A stretch of 64,000 nt of DNA from JAWKSY01 sp041402125 (GCA_041402125.1 JAWKSY010000016.1:1-64000), one strand, 5' to 3'; shown: positions 52,322-61,887, counted from the stretch's first letter. Translations and numbers: made by a program. The notes: generated by a model from the letters alone, not told the origin.

Positions 52322-55300
52322 TGCTGAACCGGCTCATCCGCTGGTCCCTCGACAACCGCTGGCTCGTTCTCACGCTGGCGGCCGGCCTCGTCGTCGCCGG
52401 GGGGCTCGTGCTGACGGTGATGCCGCTCGACGTCTTCCCCGAGCTGCGCGCGCCCACCGTGACCGTCATGACCGAGGCTCCGGGCTACGCCGCCGAGGAG
52501 GTCGAGACGGCGGTGAGCTTCCCGATCGAGACCGCACTCAACGGTCTCCCCGGGATCCGCCGGGTGCGGTCGAGCTCGACCAACGGTCTCTCGATCGTCT
52601 GGGCCGAGTTCGACTTCGACGCCGACGTCTACCGGTCGCGTCAGCTCATCGCCGAGCGACTCGCTCAGGTCCGCGAGGTCCTGCCCGAGAACATCCACCC
52701 GCCCGAGATGACGCCGGTCGCCAGCGTCACCGGTGAGGTGATGCTGCTCGCGCTCTCGGCCCGCCCGGGGAGCGACGTCTCGCCGCTCGATCTCCGACGT
52801 ACGGCGGAGTTCGACCTGCGGACGCGTCTGCTCGCCGTTCCCGGGATCGCCCAGGTCACCGCCATCGGCGGCGAGCTTCCCGAGTACCAGGTCGAGGTGC
52901 GCCCCGAGGATCTCCAGCGTCTCGGGCTGACGCTCGCCGACGTCGAGCATGCCGTGGCCGATGCGCACGCCCCGGTCGGCGGCGGCTACCTCGCCGACGT
53001 CGACGGACGCGAGCTCCCGATCAAGCCGCTCACCCGCGCCCAGAACGAGCGCGACCTCGCCGCCACGCCGGTGGGGGAGTGGCGCGGGACCCCCGTCACC
53101 CTCGATCGGGTCGCCGACGTCCGCGTCGGCGGCGCCCCGCGGCGCGGGACCGGATCGTCGGGCGGGGAGGATGCCGTCGTCCTCTCGATCCAGAAGAACC
53201 CCGACGTCAACACGCTCCGGCTCACCGCCGCGCTCGACGCCGCGATCGCGGACTTCGAGCGCACCATGCCCGAAGGGATGCTCCTCGACCGCGAGGTCTT
53301 CCGGCAGGCGGACTTCATCCGCATCGCGATCGAGAACGTGACCGATGCGCTCCGCGACGGCACGATCTTCGTCGCGCTGATCCTCTTCCTCTTCCTGCTG
53401 AACTTCCGGACGACCTTCATCACGCTGACCGCGCTCCCGCTCTCGATCGGGATCGCGCTCATCGTCCTCTACCTGACCGGCGCCACGATCAACGTCATGA
53501 CGCTGGGCGGCATCGCGGTGGCGGTGGGATCGCTCGTCGACGACGCGATCGTCGACGTCGAGAACGTCTTCCGGCGGCTGCGCGAGAACGCCGCCCTTCC
53601 CGCCGATCGAAGGCGCAACGCGCTTCGCGTCGTCTACGAGGCGAGCGTCGAGGTGCGCTCCTCGATCTTCCTCGCGACTCTCGTCATCGTCCTCGTCTTC
53701 GTCCCGCTCTTCTTCCTCTCCGGCGTCGAGGGCCGGTTCTTTCGCCCGCTCGGCGCCGCCTACGTCATCAGTCTCGGCGCGTCGCTGCTCGTCGCCATGA
53801 CGGTCACGCCGGTCCTCTGCTGGCTCCTCCTCGGGCGCTCGCGGATCACCGCGCGCGGCGAGGGACCGGTCGTCCGCGCGCTCACCGGTCTCTACGAGCG
53901 GAGCCTGCGCCTGGTGCTCCGCGCCCGCGCTCTCGTCCTCGGGCTCGCCGGTCTCCTGCTCGTCGGGACCTTCTGGCTCGCGACGACCTTCGGCTCGTCC
54001 TTCCTGCCCGAGTTCAACGAGGGCAGCATGACCGTCTTCCTCAACCTCCCGCCGGGAACCTCGCTCGAGGAGTCCTCGCGCGTGGCGCGGCAGGTCGAGC
54101 GCCAGGTCCTCGAGATTCCGGGCGTCGCGGCGGTGACGCGGCGCACCGGGCGGGCCGAGCGAGACGAGCACGCCGAGCCGGTCAGCGCGAGCGACCTCGA
54201 CGTCCGCCTGGCGGCCGACGCCGACGCGGTGGAGGTGCGCCGTCGACTCGTCGCCCTCTTCAAGCAGACTCCGGGCGTGACCACCCAGATCGGCGGTCCG
54301 ATCTCGCACCGGCTCTCGCACATCCTCTCGGGGACGCCGGCGGCGATCGCGATCAAGGTCTTCGGCGACGATCTCGACGTCCTGCGCGGGATCGCCCATG
54401 ACGTCGAGGAGGCGATCCGGGACCTGCCCGGCGTGCAGGACCTCGTCGCCAATCGCGAGGTCATGATCGACGTCCTGCCGGTCGACTTCGATCGCGACGC
54501 GCTAGCGGCGGTCGGCCTCACCGCCGGCGAGGCCGCGCGCCAGCTCGAGACGGCCTTCCGCGGTCGGACCCTCGGCGTCGTCAACGACGGCGGCGCGCGC
54601 TTCGACATCGTCGTCCGTCTCGCCACCGAGTCGCGCGGCTCCATCGACGACGTTCGCGAGTTCGTGCTGCGGTCACCCTCCGGGGCTCTCGTCCGCGTGG
54701 ACTCGGTGGCCACGGTGCACGAGGAGCGCGCCTCGAACCTCATCACCCGCGAGAACGTGAAGCGGAAGGCGGTGATCTCCTGCAACGTGGCCGAAGGTGC
54801 GAACCTCGGCGATCTCGTTCACGCGATCGAGGCCCGCGTCGATCCGATCATCGCCGCTCACCCCGGCGTCTTCGTCGAGTACGGCGGTCAGTTCGAGGCG
54901 CAGGCCGAGGCGAGCCGCCGGATCCTCTGGGCCTCCCTCGGCGTCCTGGTCGTCATCTGCGTCATCCTCCTCGCGCACTTCCGCTCCGCCCGTCCCGTCC
55001 TCCTGATCCTCCTGAACCTGCCCCTGGCTCTCGTCGGCGGCGTCGTCGCGCTCTTCGTGGCCGACTCGCCCGATCTCCTCGGCAACATCCGGGCGCTCCT
55101 CGGATCGGGCACCTACGTGGCGCCCGTGGTCTCGATCGCGGCCGTCGTCGGCTTCATCGGCCTCGCCGGCGTCGCGAGCCGGAACGGGCTCCTGCTCATC
55201 AGTCACTACCACGACCTGCTCGAGAAGGAGGGTCTCGAGCGCCGCGAGGCCGTCCTGCGGGCGTCGCGGGAGAGGCTCGTCGCCATCCTCATGACCGCGC

Positions 55301-55557
55301 TCAGTTCCGCGCTCGCCCTCATCCCCCTCGTGATGCGCAAGGGCGAGACGGGCAGCGAGCTCCAGTACCCGCTCGCGGTCGTCATCCTCGGCGGCCTCAT
55401 CAGCAGCACCTTCCTCAACCTCGCCGTCATCCCGATCGGGCTCGACCTCTTCGGCGCGAGGCGTGCGAGCAGCTCGGCCGACGGAGACGTCCTCGGGCCG
55501 GATCGCGCGCGCGACGACGACGACCTTCGAGACCCGGAGAACTCCCATGATTCCTGA
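52321..55557 (+). CDS. Heavy-metal RND efflux pump (CusA/CzcA-like)
   Basis: A 1078-residue inner-membrane proton antiporter with 12 helices and two large periplasmic loops. HME-RND features are DVFPELRAPTVTVMTEAPGY, EETA-type VETAVSFPIETALNGLPG, and the helix-4 motif VGSLVDDAIVDVENVFRRL in which acidic residues carry protons. NEGSMTVFLNLPPGTSLEES and the final SAGNGLLLISHYHDL-type helix pair are also conserved. ATG 52321 shares its A with the adaptor stop. Methionine or acidic metal sites cannot be assigned by eye, so the metal is open. The stop lies 11 bases inside the next gene. Confidence 0.92.
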   Translation: MLNRLIRWSLDNRWLVLTLAAGLVVAGGLVLTVMPLDVFPELRAPTVTVMTEAPGYAAEEVETAVSFPIETALNGLPGIRRVRSSSTNGLSIVWAEFDFDADVYRSRQLIAERLAQVREVLPENIHPPEMTPVASVTGEVMLLALSARPGSDVSPLDLRRTAEFDLRTRLLAVPGIAQVTAIGGELPEYQVEVRPEDLQRLGLTLADVEHAVADAHAPVGGGYLADVDGRELPIKPLTRAQNERDLAATPVGEWRGTPVTLDRVADVRVGGAPRRGTGSSGGEDAVVLSIQKNPDVNTLRLTAALDAAIADFERTMPEGMLLDREVFRQADFIRIAIENVTDALRDGTIFVALILFLFLLNFRTTFITLTALPLSIGIALIVLYLTGATINVMTLGGIAVAVGSLVDDAIVDVENVFRRLRENAALPADRRRNALRVVYEASVEVRSSIFLATLVIVLVFVPLFFLSGVEGRFFRPLGAAYVISLGASLLVAMTVTPVLCWLLLGRSRITARGEGPVVRALTGLYERSLRLVLRARALVLGLAGLLLVGTFWLATTFGSSFLPEFNEGSMTVFLNLPPGTSLEESSRVARQVERQVLEIPGVAAVTRRTGRAERDEHAEPVSASDLDVRLAADADAVEVRRRLVALFKQTPGVTTQIGGPISHRLSHILSGTPAAIAIKVFGDDLDVLRGIAHDVEEAIRDLPGVQDLVANREVMIDVLPVDFDRDALAAVGLTAGEAARQLETAFRGRTLGVVNDGGARFDIVVRLATESRGSIDDVREFVLRSPSGALVRVDSVATVHEERASNLITRENVKRKAVISCNVAEGANLGDLVHAIEARVDPIIAAHPGVFVEYGGQFEAQAEASRRILWASLGVLVVICVILLAHFRSARPVLLILLNLPLALVGGVVALFVADSPDLLGNIRALLGSGTYVAPVVSIAAVVGFIGLAGVASRNGLLLISHYHDLLEKEGLERREAVLRASRERLVAILMTALSSALALIPLVMRKGETGSELQYPLAVVILGGLISSTFLNLAVIPIGLDLFGARRASSSADGDVLGPDRARDDDDLRDPENSHDS

Positions 55558-56449
55558 TCGCCGCCGCTCGCTCGCTCTCGCGATCCCCCTGTTCCTCGCC
55601 GCGTTCCTCGGGGTCGGCTGCGGCGAGAAGGCCGCCCCCGTCTCGAAGCCGGCGCCGACGAAGACCGCGACGACGGCCGACGGCCACCACGGCGCGCCGG
55701 TCGCCCTCGGCCGGGTCGAACTCGGCGGTCGAGGCTTCCTCGTCGCGCGGCACGGGCCGCTCGAGCCGGGGAAGGAGGGCGCGGTCGTCGTCCACGCCGA
55801 GGACGGAGGTTCCCTCGCGGACCTCTTCGTCTGGGTCGCCGACGCGAACGGCAAGGGGCTGAGCGCCCCCGCCGCCGGCGACGTCGAGGGCGGCGGCCTT
55901 CATGTCCATCTCACGCCCCGGGCCGGGGCGGGTGCGCCCACGGCGCTGGTCGTCCGCCGACGCACGGCGGACCTCGACGAGCGGGCGACGCTTCCGCTCC
56001 ACGGGGGACTCGAGTCCGCGCGCGACGGCGTCGTCGCCGTCCTCACCGATGCGAAGGGAGCCGCGCGCGGCGCGCTGGAGCTCAAGCTCCACGACGACAA
56101 CGGCGACCTCGAGCTCTGGCTCTTCAACGACGGCGCCGCCCGGACGCCGCTCGACTTCCCGCTCGACGCGACGATCCGCGTGGTCTTCCCCGCGCTGGGC
56201 GACCGCGAGATCACGCTGCGCGTGCGGGACGCGGAGGAGAATCACGACGAGGACGGAAAGACGCAGGTCCGAAACGGTCGGACGAACTACTTCATCTTCC
56301 CGGGCGAGACGGGCGAGGACGCGAGCTGGCTGCAGGGTACGAGCTTCGCCGCACCGGTGCGGGTCGAGGTGCCGGTCGGAGGCGAGACGCTCGTGAGCTC
56401 GCCCTTCGCGCTCGTGCCGCACGTTCACCTCGGCGACCACGAGCATTGA
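55547..56449 (+). CDS. His-rich lipoprotein linked to the metal efflux pump
   Basis: A 300-residue exported protein, not recognised. The signal peptide ends with lipobox-like LGVGCGEK (Cys25). After a Lys/Pro/Thr linker comes GHHGAP, then two beta-sandwich-like halves: AVVVHAEDGGSLADLFVWVAD near 75-100 and LELKLHDDNGDLELWLF near 180-200. The C-terminus has HVHLGDHEH. The start at 55547 overlaps the pump gene by 11 bases and has GGAGA upstream, so it is translated with it. It probably is a periplasmic metal-binding partner playing the role CusF has elsewhere, with a different fold. Confidence 0.65.
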   Translation: MIPDRRRSLALAIPLFLAAFLGVGCGEKAAPVSKPAPTKTATTADGHHGAPVALGRVELGGRGFLVARHGPLEPGKEGAVVVHAEDGGSLADLFVWVADANGKGLSAPAAGDVEGGGLHVHLTPRAGAGAPTALVVRRRTADLDERATLPLHGGLESARDGVVAVLTDAKGAARGALELKLHDDNGDLELWLFNDGAARTPLDFPLDATIRVVFPALGDREITLRVRDAEENHDEDGKTQVRNGRTNYFIFPGETGEDASWLQGTSFAAPVRVEVPVGGETLVSSPFALVPHVHLGDHEH

Positions 56450-56455
56450 AGTGGC

Positions 56456-56490
56456 GCGGGCCCCGCGCGACGTGGTCGCGCGGGGCCCGC
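56456..56490. terminator. Strong GC hairpin between convergent genes
   Basis: A perfect 16-bp stem, GCGGGCCCCGCGCGAC at 56456-56471 and its complement at 56475-56490, with a 3-base loop, 6 bases after the efflux operon. No T-tract on either side, so termination is inferred from position. Confidence 0.6.
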
Positions 56491-56520
56491 GGGCGAGGGG
56501 CGGCGGAGGATCGTCCCTGA

Positions 56521-57753
56521 TCAGGGCGCGCCGACCGTCTGCGTCGAGACGTTCGAGAAGCACCAGCCGAGAGGGGCGCCGGCGTCCTGGACCGCCCACT
56601 GGAAGCTGAACTGGAAGCCCTTGGGGAAGCCTCCGGCGAAGAAGCCGAAGGAGGCCGTGCCCGCGGCGGTCGTCGTGGTGCCGAGGGTCGTCCACGAGAA
56701 GGGGTTCATCATCAGGCCGTTCCAGCAGGGGAGGAGCGGGCAGAGGTCGAGGATCAGGATCGCCGGCGTCGTCGGCGGGGCGTTCGTGAGCTGGATCGCG
56801 TTGAAGACGCCGGGGCCGGTGATGAAGGGCTCGCGGAGTCCGGCGAAGGGGACGAAGCCGCTGCTGCAGGAGGCGCCGGGAGTGCCGGCCGGGGCGCAGG
56901 AGAGCACCTGGTAGTCGGGCGAGTAGGCGAGGCCGTAGGGCACGCCGAAGCCGGCGAGCGGAAGGGACGGCGCGGCGCCGAGGGCATCGTGGATGAACGA
57001 GCCGTCGTTGACCGTCACGTGGTAGCCGGGGATCTGCGTCGAGCAGGCGGGGGGCGCGAGGGCGCCGGCGCCGTTGTGCGTGGCGACGGCGAGACCGCCG
57101 AGGAGCGTGAGGGTCGGCACGATGTTCACCGGCTGGGGGCCGATCGGCAGGCCGGCCGGCGTGAAGTGGTAGATGCCGCCCTGCGCGTCGCAGGCCCAGA
57201 GCGTGAGGTCACAGGGGTCGTAGTCGAGACCGGTGATCGGGATGCCCACGCCGGGGATCGGGAGCGGCGGCACGATGATGTTGAAGGGCGGGAGCGGGTT
57301 CAGGCCGAAGAAGGTGCCCCCGTCGCAGGCCCAGAGGATGCCGCCGGCGTCGTCGTACCCGAGGCCGGAGATCGGTCCGAGGCCGGCCGGGAGCGGGATC
57401 GGCAGCGTTCCCGCGAAGGGCGGAGGCGGCGTGAGACCGAAGACGAGGAAGTTCGGATCCATGTCCATCGCCATCTGGAAGCCGTCGGTCGTGTAGATCC
57501 AGGCGTTCCGCTGGTCGCAGGTCATCCCGCCGAAGAGACCCACCGTGGAGACCGGCGGCAGGAGGCTCGCGTTGGGGAGCGGCGGAACGGGCAGCGGCGA
57601 GGCGCCGCCGGGATGCGCCGCGGTCGGCAGGTAGGACATGTCCGTCGCGCCGAAGAGCGGGCCCTTGCCGGCGAAGGTCACCTGGGCCGAGAGGCCCGAG
57701 GCGAGGACGAGAACGAGCGCGCAGAGAGCGGTGATCGAGGTGGCGTGTCGCAT
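56521..57753 (-). CDS. Secreted propeller-like protein, tandem paralogue 1
   Basis: A 410-residue exported protein. The signal peptide ends at SGLSAQVTF. It has repeated segments of about 50 residues with GLGYDDAGGILWACDGG, GLDYDPCDLTLWACDAQGG and GLAYSPDYQVLSC, suggesting a small beta propeller stabilised by Cys. A C-terminal beta domain (ASFGFFAGGFPKGFQFSFQW, WCFSNVSTQ) is shared with its neighbour. The family is not recognised by name; similar proteins occur in planctomycetes. It is closely related along its whole length to the next gene, so the pair arose by duplication. Expressed separately: 184 bases separate the two genes. Confidence 0.68.
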   Translation of the reverse strand: MRHATSITALCALVLVLASGLSAQVTFAGKGPLFGATDMSYLPTAAHPGGASPLPVPPLPNASLLPPVSTVGLFGGMTCDQRNAWIYTTDGFQMAMDMDPNFLVFGLTPPPPFAGTLPIPLPAGLGPISGLGYDDAGGILWACDGGTFFGLNPLPPFNIIVPPLPIPGVGIPITGLDYDPCDLTLWACDAQGGIYHFTPAGLPIGPQPVNIVPTLTLLGGLAVATHNGAGALAPPACSTQIPGYHVTVNDGSFIHDALGAAPSLPLAGFGVPYGLAYSPDYQVLSCAPAGTPGASCSSGFVPFAGLREPFITGPGVFNAIQLTNAPPTTPAILILDLCPLLPCWNGLMMNPFSWTTLGTTTTAAGTASFGFFAGGFPKGFQFSFQWAVQDAGAPLGWCFSNVSTQTVGAP

Positions 57754-57937
57754 GGCGAGCCTCCGGACGAGCGGGTCAGACGAAGGAGAGCGCGATCGCT
57801 CTCGCCCCCCTCACGGCATCGCGGGGAGGGCCGAACAGGAAAATCCCGGCGAGGTTCCGGGCGGGACGTGGAGCGGCCCGACGCGACCGCTCGGGTCGCG
57901 GCGGGCCTCCCCGACGAGATCGGAGATCCGGGCGCGA

Positions 57938-59164
57938 TCAGGGGGCGCTGACGGTCTGCGTCGAGACGTTCGAGAAGCACCAGCCGAGCGGCGCGGGCGG
58001 ATCGAGGATCGCCCACTGGAAGCTGAACTGGAAGCCCTTCGGGAAGCCGCCGGCGAAGAAGCCGAAGGAGGCCTCGCCCGCCGCGTTCGTGACGGTGCTC
58101 AGCGTCGTCCAGGTGAAGGGGTTCATCATCAGACCGTTCCAGCAGGGGAGCTGCGGGCAGAGGTCGAGGATGAGGATCGCCGGCGTGGAAGGCGGCGCGT
58201 TCTTGAGCTGGACCGCGTTGAAGAGGCCGGGACCGGTGATGAGGGGCTCGCGGATGCCGGCGAGCGGGAAGAAGCCGCCGGTGCAGACGACGCCGCCGGT
58301 GCTGGCCGGCGTGCAGCGAAGGAACTGGTGATCCGACGAGTAGGCGAGGCCGTAGGCGAAGCCCGTGCCCGAGAGCGGCATCGGCGGCGCCGCGCCCAGC
58401 GCGTCGTGGAGCATGATCCCGTCGGAGACCGTCACGTGGTAGCCGGGGATCTGCGTCGAGCAGGTCGGAGGCGCGATGGCGCCGGCGCCGTTGTGGGTCG
58501 CGACGGCGAGGCCGCCGAGGCCCACCGGGGTCGGCACGATGTTGACCGGCTGGAGGCCGATCGGCGCGCCGAGCGTGGTGAAGTGGAAGATGCCGCCCTG
58601 GAAGTCGCAGGCCCAGAGCGTGCCGTCACAGGGATCGTAGTCGAGTCCGGTCGCCGGGGCTCCGGTGAGGGGCATCGGCAGCGGCGGCACGATGACGTTG
58701 AAGGGCGGGAGCGGGTTCAGGCCGAGGAAGACCGCCCCGTCACAGGCCCAGAGGATGTTCGCCGCGTCGTCGAAACCGAGTCCGGTCAGCGGGCCGACCG
58801 TCGCGGGAAGCGGGATGGGGAAGGTGCCCGCGGGCGGCGCGGCCGTGGGACCGAAGGCGAGGAAGTTCGGATCGGTGTCGACGGCCATGACGGTGCCGCT
58901 CGTGGTGTAGATCCAGGCGTTGCGCTGGTTGCTGGCCATGCCGCCCTCGATCACGCCCGTGATGCCGATGGGCGGCAGCAGGGAGGCGTTCGGGAGCAGG
59001 GGCACGCCCAGCGGCGAGGCGCCCGTCGGGTACGCGGCGGTCGGCAGGTAGCTCATGTCCGTCAGGCCCGGCGCGGGGCCGAGGCCGGCGAAGGTCACCT
59101 GGGCGGATGCGCTCACGGTGAGCGCCAGTCCGAGGGCGAGGGTCAGGAAGATCGAGTGTCTCAT
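57938..59164 (-). CDS. Secreted propeller-like protein, tandem paralogue 2
   Basis: A 408-residue paralogue of the preceding gene, with the same signal peptide type (SASAQVTF), the same ILWACDGAVF and TLWACDFQGG repeats and the same C-terminal end WCFSNVSTQTVSAP. Differences concentrate in the blades between residues 60 and 120 and around 280. ATG 59164 has GGAG 7 bases upstream; an in-frame start at 59233 lacks a signal peptide. Function is unknown. Conservation of Cys in both copies suggests disulfide-stabilised extracellular proteins. Confidence 0.68.
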   Translation of the reverse strand: MRHSIFLTLALGLALTVSASAQVTFAGLGPAPGLTDMSYLPTAAYPTGASPLGVPLLPNASLLPPIGITGVIEGGMASNQRNAWIYTTSGTVMAVDTDPNFLAFGPTAAPPAGTFPIPLPATVGPLTGLGFDDAANILWACDGAVFLGLNPLPPFNVIVPPLPMPLTGAPATGLDYDPCDGTLWACDFQGGIFHFTTLGAPIGLQPVNIVPTPVGLGGLAVATHNGAGAIAPPTCSTQIPGYHVTVSDGIMLHDALGAAPPMPLSGTGFAYGLAYSSDHQFLRCTPASTGGVVCTGGFFPLAGIREPLITGPGLFNAVQLKNAPPSTPAILILDLCPQLPCWNGLMMNPFTWTTLSTVTNAAGEASFGFFAGGFPKGFQFSFQWAILDPPAPLGWCFSNVSTQTVSAP

Positions 59165-59583
59165 GGTCGTGCTCCGTGTCTGCAGGGTCGCCCCGGTCGC
59201 GGGTGCGGAAGCCATCGGCCTCGCCGCCATCACGCAATCGGGGAGTGTTTCGATCGGAAAAGTTCGGCGCGTGGCGAATTCGGTCGCGTCGTGTCACGAG
59301 GAGGGCAGGTCGCCCGCCCCGGCTTGTGCTCGCGGACCATCGCGGCGTCGATGCCGCTTCCCACGGGAGGGAGCCGATCGACTTCGGGTGTCCGCATTCA
59401 CTCACGCGGCCCCGGAGGACGTCAATCGGGGAGTTCCACGGGCCGCGGCGACTCCGGTCCGGAGCCGGGTTTAGGGCGACCGGCCCGGTTCCGGAATTCC
59501 TCGGGAGGGCGCCGCCGCCCCCCCGGGGCGCCCGAGGCTATGATCCGCGCTCGGACCCACTCCCCGGACCCGCGAGCCCGCCG
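59165..59583. other. Divergent gene-free region of 419 bases
   Basis: Nothing coding or structured is recognised. A GC-rich, Cys/Pro-type open frame runs through it without a ribosome-binding site. TATGAT at 59539-59544 is a -10 candidate for the fusion gene, 39 bases before its ATG. Confidence 0.4.
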
Positions 59584-61716
59584 ATGCGCATTCCCGTCGC
59601 CCTCATCGTCCTGGCCCTCTCCTCGGTCCCCCTCGCGTCCCAGGCGCCCGCCGACGAGATCGTCGCCCTCTTCTCGGCCGGCGAGGCGACCGTCGACGGC
59701 CGCGCGTTGCCCTATCGCCTGCTCGCTCCGTCGCCGCCGGCGGAGGGAGAGCGCCTCCCCCTCGTCCTCTTCCTGCACGGGATGGGGGAGCGCGGCTCCG
59801 ACAACCGGCGCCAGCTCGCCTACCTGCCCGAGTGGATGGCGACGCCGGGGCGACGCGCCCAGCACCCCTGCTTCCTCCTGGCCCCCCAGTGCCCCGAGGA
59901 CACGACCTGGAACGACGTCGACTGGCGCCGGATGCGCGCCCGGGGACTCGACGAGATGATCTGGTCGCAGCGCGCCGTCGTGGCCGCGCTGCGGGAGGTC
60001 CTCCGCCGCCACCCGGTCGATCCGGATCGCATCTACCTCACCGGGCTCTCGATGGGCGGCTTCGGCGCCTGGGAGCTGGCGGCGCGACACCCGGAGTGGT
60101 TCGCGGCCTGCGTGCCCGTGTGCGGCGGCGGAGATCCCGCCTTCGGGCGACGGCTGGTCGGACTCCCGATCTGGGCCTGGCACGGCGCCGCCGACGCGGT
60201 CGTCCCTCCCGCCGCCTCCCGCGACATGGTCGCCGCCGTCGGCGCTCCGGCCCGGCTGACGGAACTCGAGGGCGTCGGGCACGACTCATGGCGCGCCGCC
60301 TACGGAGCCGAGGGGGCGATCGACTGGATGTTCGAACAGCGTCGCGCGAGCGACCGGGACCTCGCGGGACTCGCCGCCCTCCGGCGGACGACGGCGCTGC
60401 GGCCGGGCGAGCGCATCGCCTTCCTGGGCGACTCCATCACCCAGGCCGGCGCCGCGAAGGGCGGCTACGTCGATCTCGTGCGCGAGGCGCTGACGAGGCG
60501 TGAGAGCGGGGGAGAGGTCGCGGTGATCCCCGCCGGCATCAGCGGGAATCGCGTTCCCGACCTCGAGGCGCGGCTCGAGCGCGACGTCATCGGGAAGGGC
60601 GCGACCGTCGTCTTCGTCTACATCGGCATCAACGACGTCTGGCACTCGAAGTCGGGGCGAGGCACCTCGGCCGAGGACTACGAGGCCGGTCTCGCTCGCC
60701 TGCTCGACCGGATCGCCGCGAGCGGCGCCACGGCCGTCCTCGCGACGCCGACGGTGATCGGAGAGAAGCCACGCGGCGAGAACGAGCTGGACGGGATGCT
60801 CGACCGCTACGCCGGGATCAGCCGCCGCGTCGCGGCCGACCGCGGCGTCTTCCTCCTCGATCTGCGCCGCGAGATGACCGAGGCGCTCGCGATCCTCGCG
60901 CCCGAGGGTCGCGACCGCGGCGCGCTCACCACGGACGGTGTCCACCTGAACGCGGCCGGGAACCGCTTCCTCGCCGACCGGGCGGCGCTCGCGATCACGT
61001 CGGCGCTCGAGCGCCGCGCCGCGGCCGCCCGCGCGCTGCCGGCCGCCCGCGTCACGGGCGAGGGCTGGACCGCCCTCACCCTGGCGGATCTCGAGAACGT
61101 CAACGGCACCCCCGAGACCTGGTCCGAGAAGGACGGCGTGATCCTCTGCTCCGGGAAGCCCCTGGGCGGGGCGCGCACGCGGCGCACCTACACCAACTTC
61201 GAGATGGTCCTCGAATGGCGCCACCTGCGCCACGCGGGCAACTCCGGCGTCTTCCTCTGGTGCCCCGAGTCCGCCTTCACGGACCTGCCGCCGGGTCGCC
61301 TTCCCCGCTCCGGCATCGAGGTGCAGGTGCTCGATCTCGGCTACGAGGAGAACTGGGAGAAGGAGAAGAAGGCCCCTTCGGACTGGTTCACGAGCCACGG
61401 CGACGTCTTTCCCGTCGGCGCCTCGAAGATGAGGGCCTTCACCCCCGAGATCCGCTACCGGGCCGAGAACGGTGAGGAGTACTCCGTGGGCCGTCCCGAC
61501 TCGACGCGCAGCTTCCCGACGAAGCGCCTCACGCGGCCGGCGGGGGAGTGGAACCACTACTACATCCGCGCGATCAACGGCGAGGTCCGGCTCTGGGTGA
61601 ACGGGGAGGAGGTCAACGGCGGTCGCGACTGCGAGCCCGCGACCGGCTACCTGGCGCTCGAGTCGGAGGGCTCGCCCGTCGAGTTCCGAAACCTCCGCCT
61701 CCGCGAGCTGCCCTGA
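59584..61716 (+). CDS. Exported three-domain fusion: alpha/beta hydrolase, SGNH hydrolase, DUF1080
   Basis: A 710-residue exported protein. After a signal peptide (VPLASQAPA) comes an alpha/beta hydrolase of the PHB-depolymerase/esterase type (about 25-265): LFLHGMGERG, nucleophile Ser156 in LTGLSMGGFGAW, Asp in GAADAVVPP, His in GVGHDSW. Residues about 275-485 are an SGNH/GDSL hydrolase: FLGDSITQAG (Ser284), GINDVW, and TDGVHLN with the Asp-His pair. Residues about 493-710 are a DUF1080 domain (NSGVFLW, GIEVQVLD, WNHYYIRAINGEVRLWVNG), a jelly roll linked to glycoside hydrolysis. All three active sites look intact. It would deacylate and cleave a decorated polysaccharide. ATG 59584 is the only start giving the signal peptide. 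Confidence 0.85.
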   Translation: MRIPVALIVLALSSVPLASQAPADEIVALFSAGEATVDGRALPYRLLAPSPPAEGERLPLVLFLHGMGERGSDNRRQLAYLPEWMATPGRRAQHPCFLLAPQCPEDTTWNDVDWRRMRARGLDEMIWSQRAVVAALREVLRRHPVDPDRIYLTGLSMGGFGAWELAARHPEWFAACVPVCGGGDPAFGRRLVGLPIWAWHGAADAVVPPAASRDMVAAVGAPARLTELEGVGHDSWRAAYGAEGAIDWMFEQRRASDRDLAGLAALRRTTALRPGERIAFLGDSITQAGAAKGGYVDLVREALTRRESGGEVAVIPAGISGNRVPDLEARLERDVIGKGATVVFVYIGINDVWHSKSGRGTSAEDYEAGLARLLDRIAASGATAVLATPTVIGEKPRGENELDGMLDRYAGISRRVAADRGVFLLDLRREMTEALAILAPEGRDRGALTTDGVHLNAAGNRFLADRAALAITSALERRAAAARALPAARVTGEGWTALTLADLENVNGTPETWSEKDGVILCSGKPLGGARTRRTYTNFEMVLEWRHLRHAGNSGVFLWCPESAFTDLPPGRLPRSGIEVQVLDLGYEENWEKEKKAPSDWFTSHGDVFPVGASKMRAFTPEIRYRAENGEEYSVGRPDSTRSFPTKRLTRPAGEWNHYYIRAINGEVRLWVNGEEVNGGRDCEPATGYLALESEGSPVEFRNLRLRELP

Positions 61717-61717
61717 G

Positions 61718-61876
61718 AGTCCGTGAGAGTATCCCCGCGGGCTTCGACCGGCTGCAACGGTGCCGGGCTTCGCCATGCCTCCTCGCCGTATCTTTCCATT
61801 GATACGCCTCGTCGGCCTTCCTCGCCCGACTCCGTTTCGCGCGGTCTCGGGCCGACGCGGGGATGAACTCACAGAC
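61718..61876. repeat. MITE-like inverted-repeat element, long copy
   Basis: The left arm AGTCCGTGAGAGTATCCCCG (from 61718) and the right arm ending 61876 match as an inverted repeat with 4 differences in 22. The interior contains a small hairpin, CGTATC...GATACG, near 61787-61806. Same arms as the short element at 11-86. It starts 2 bases after the fusion gene and ends 12 bases before the exporter stop. No ORF inside. Confidence 0.6.
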
Positions 61877-61887
61877 TCTGAGCGGAA

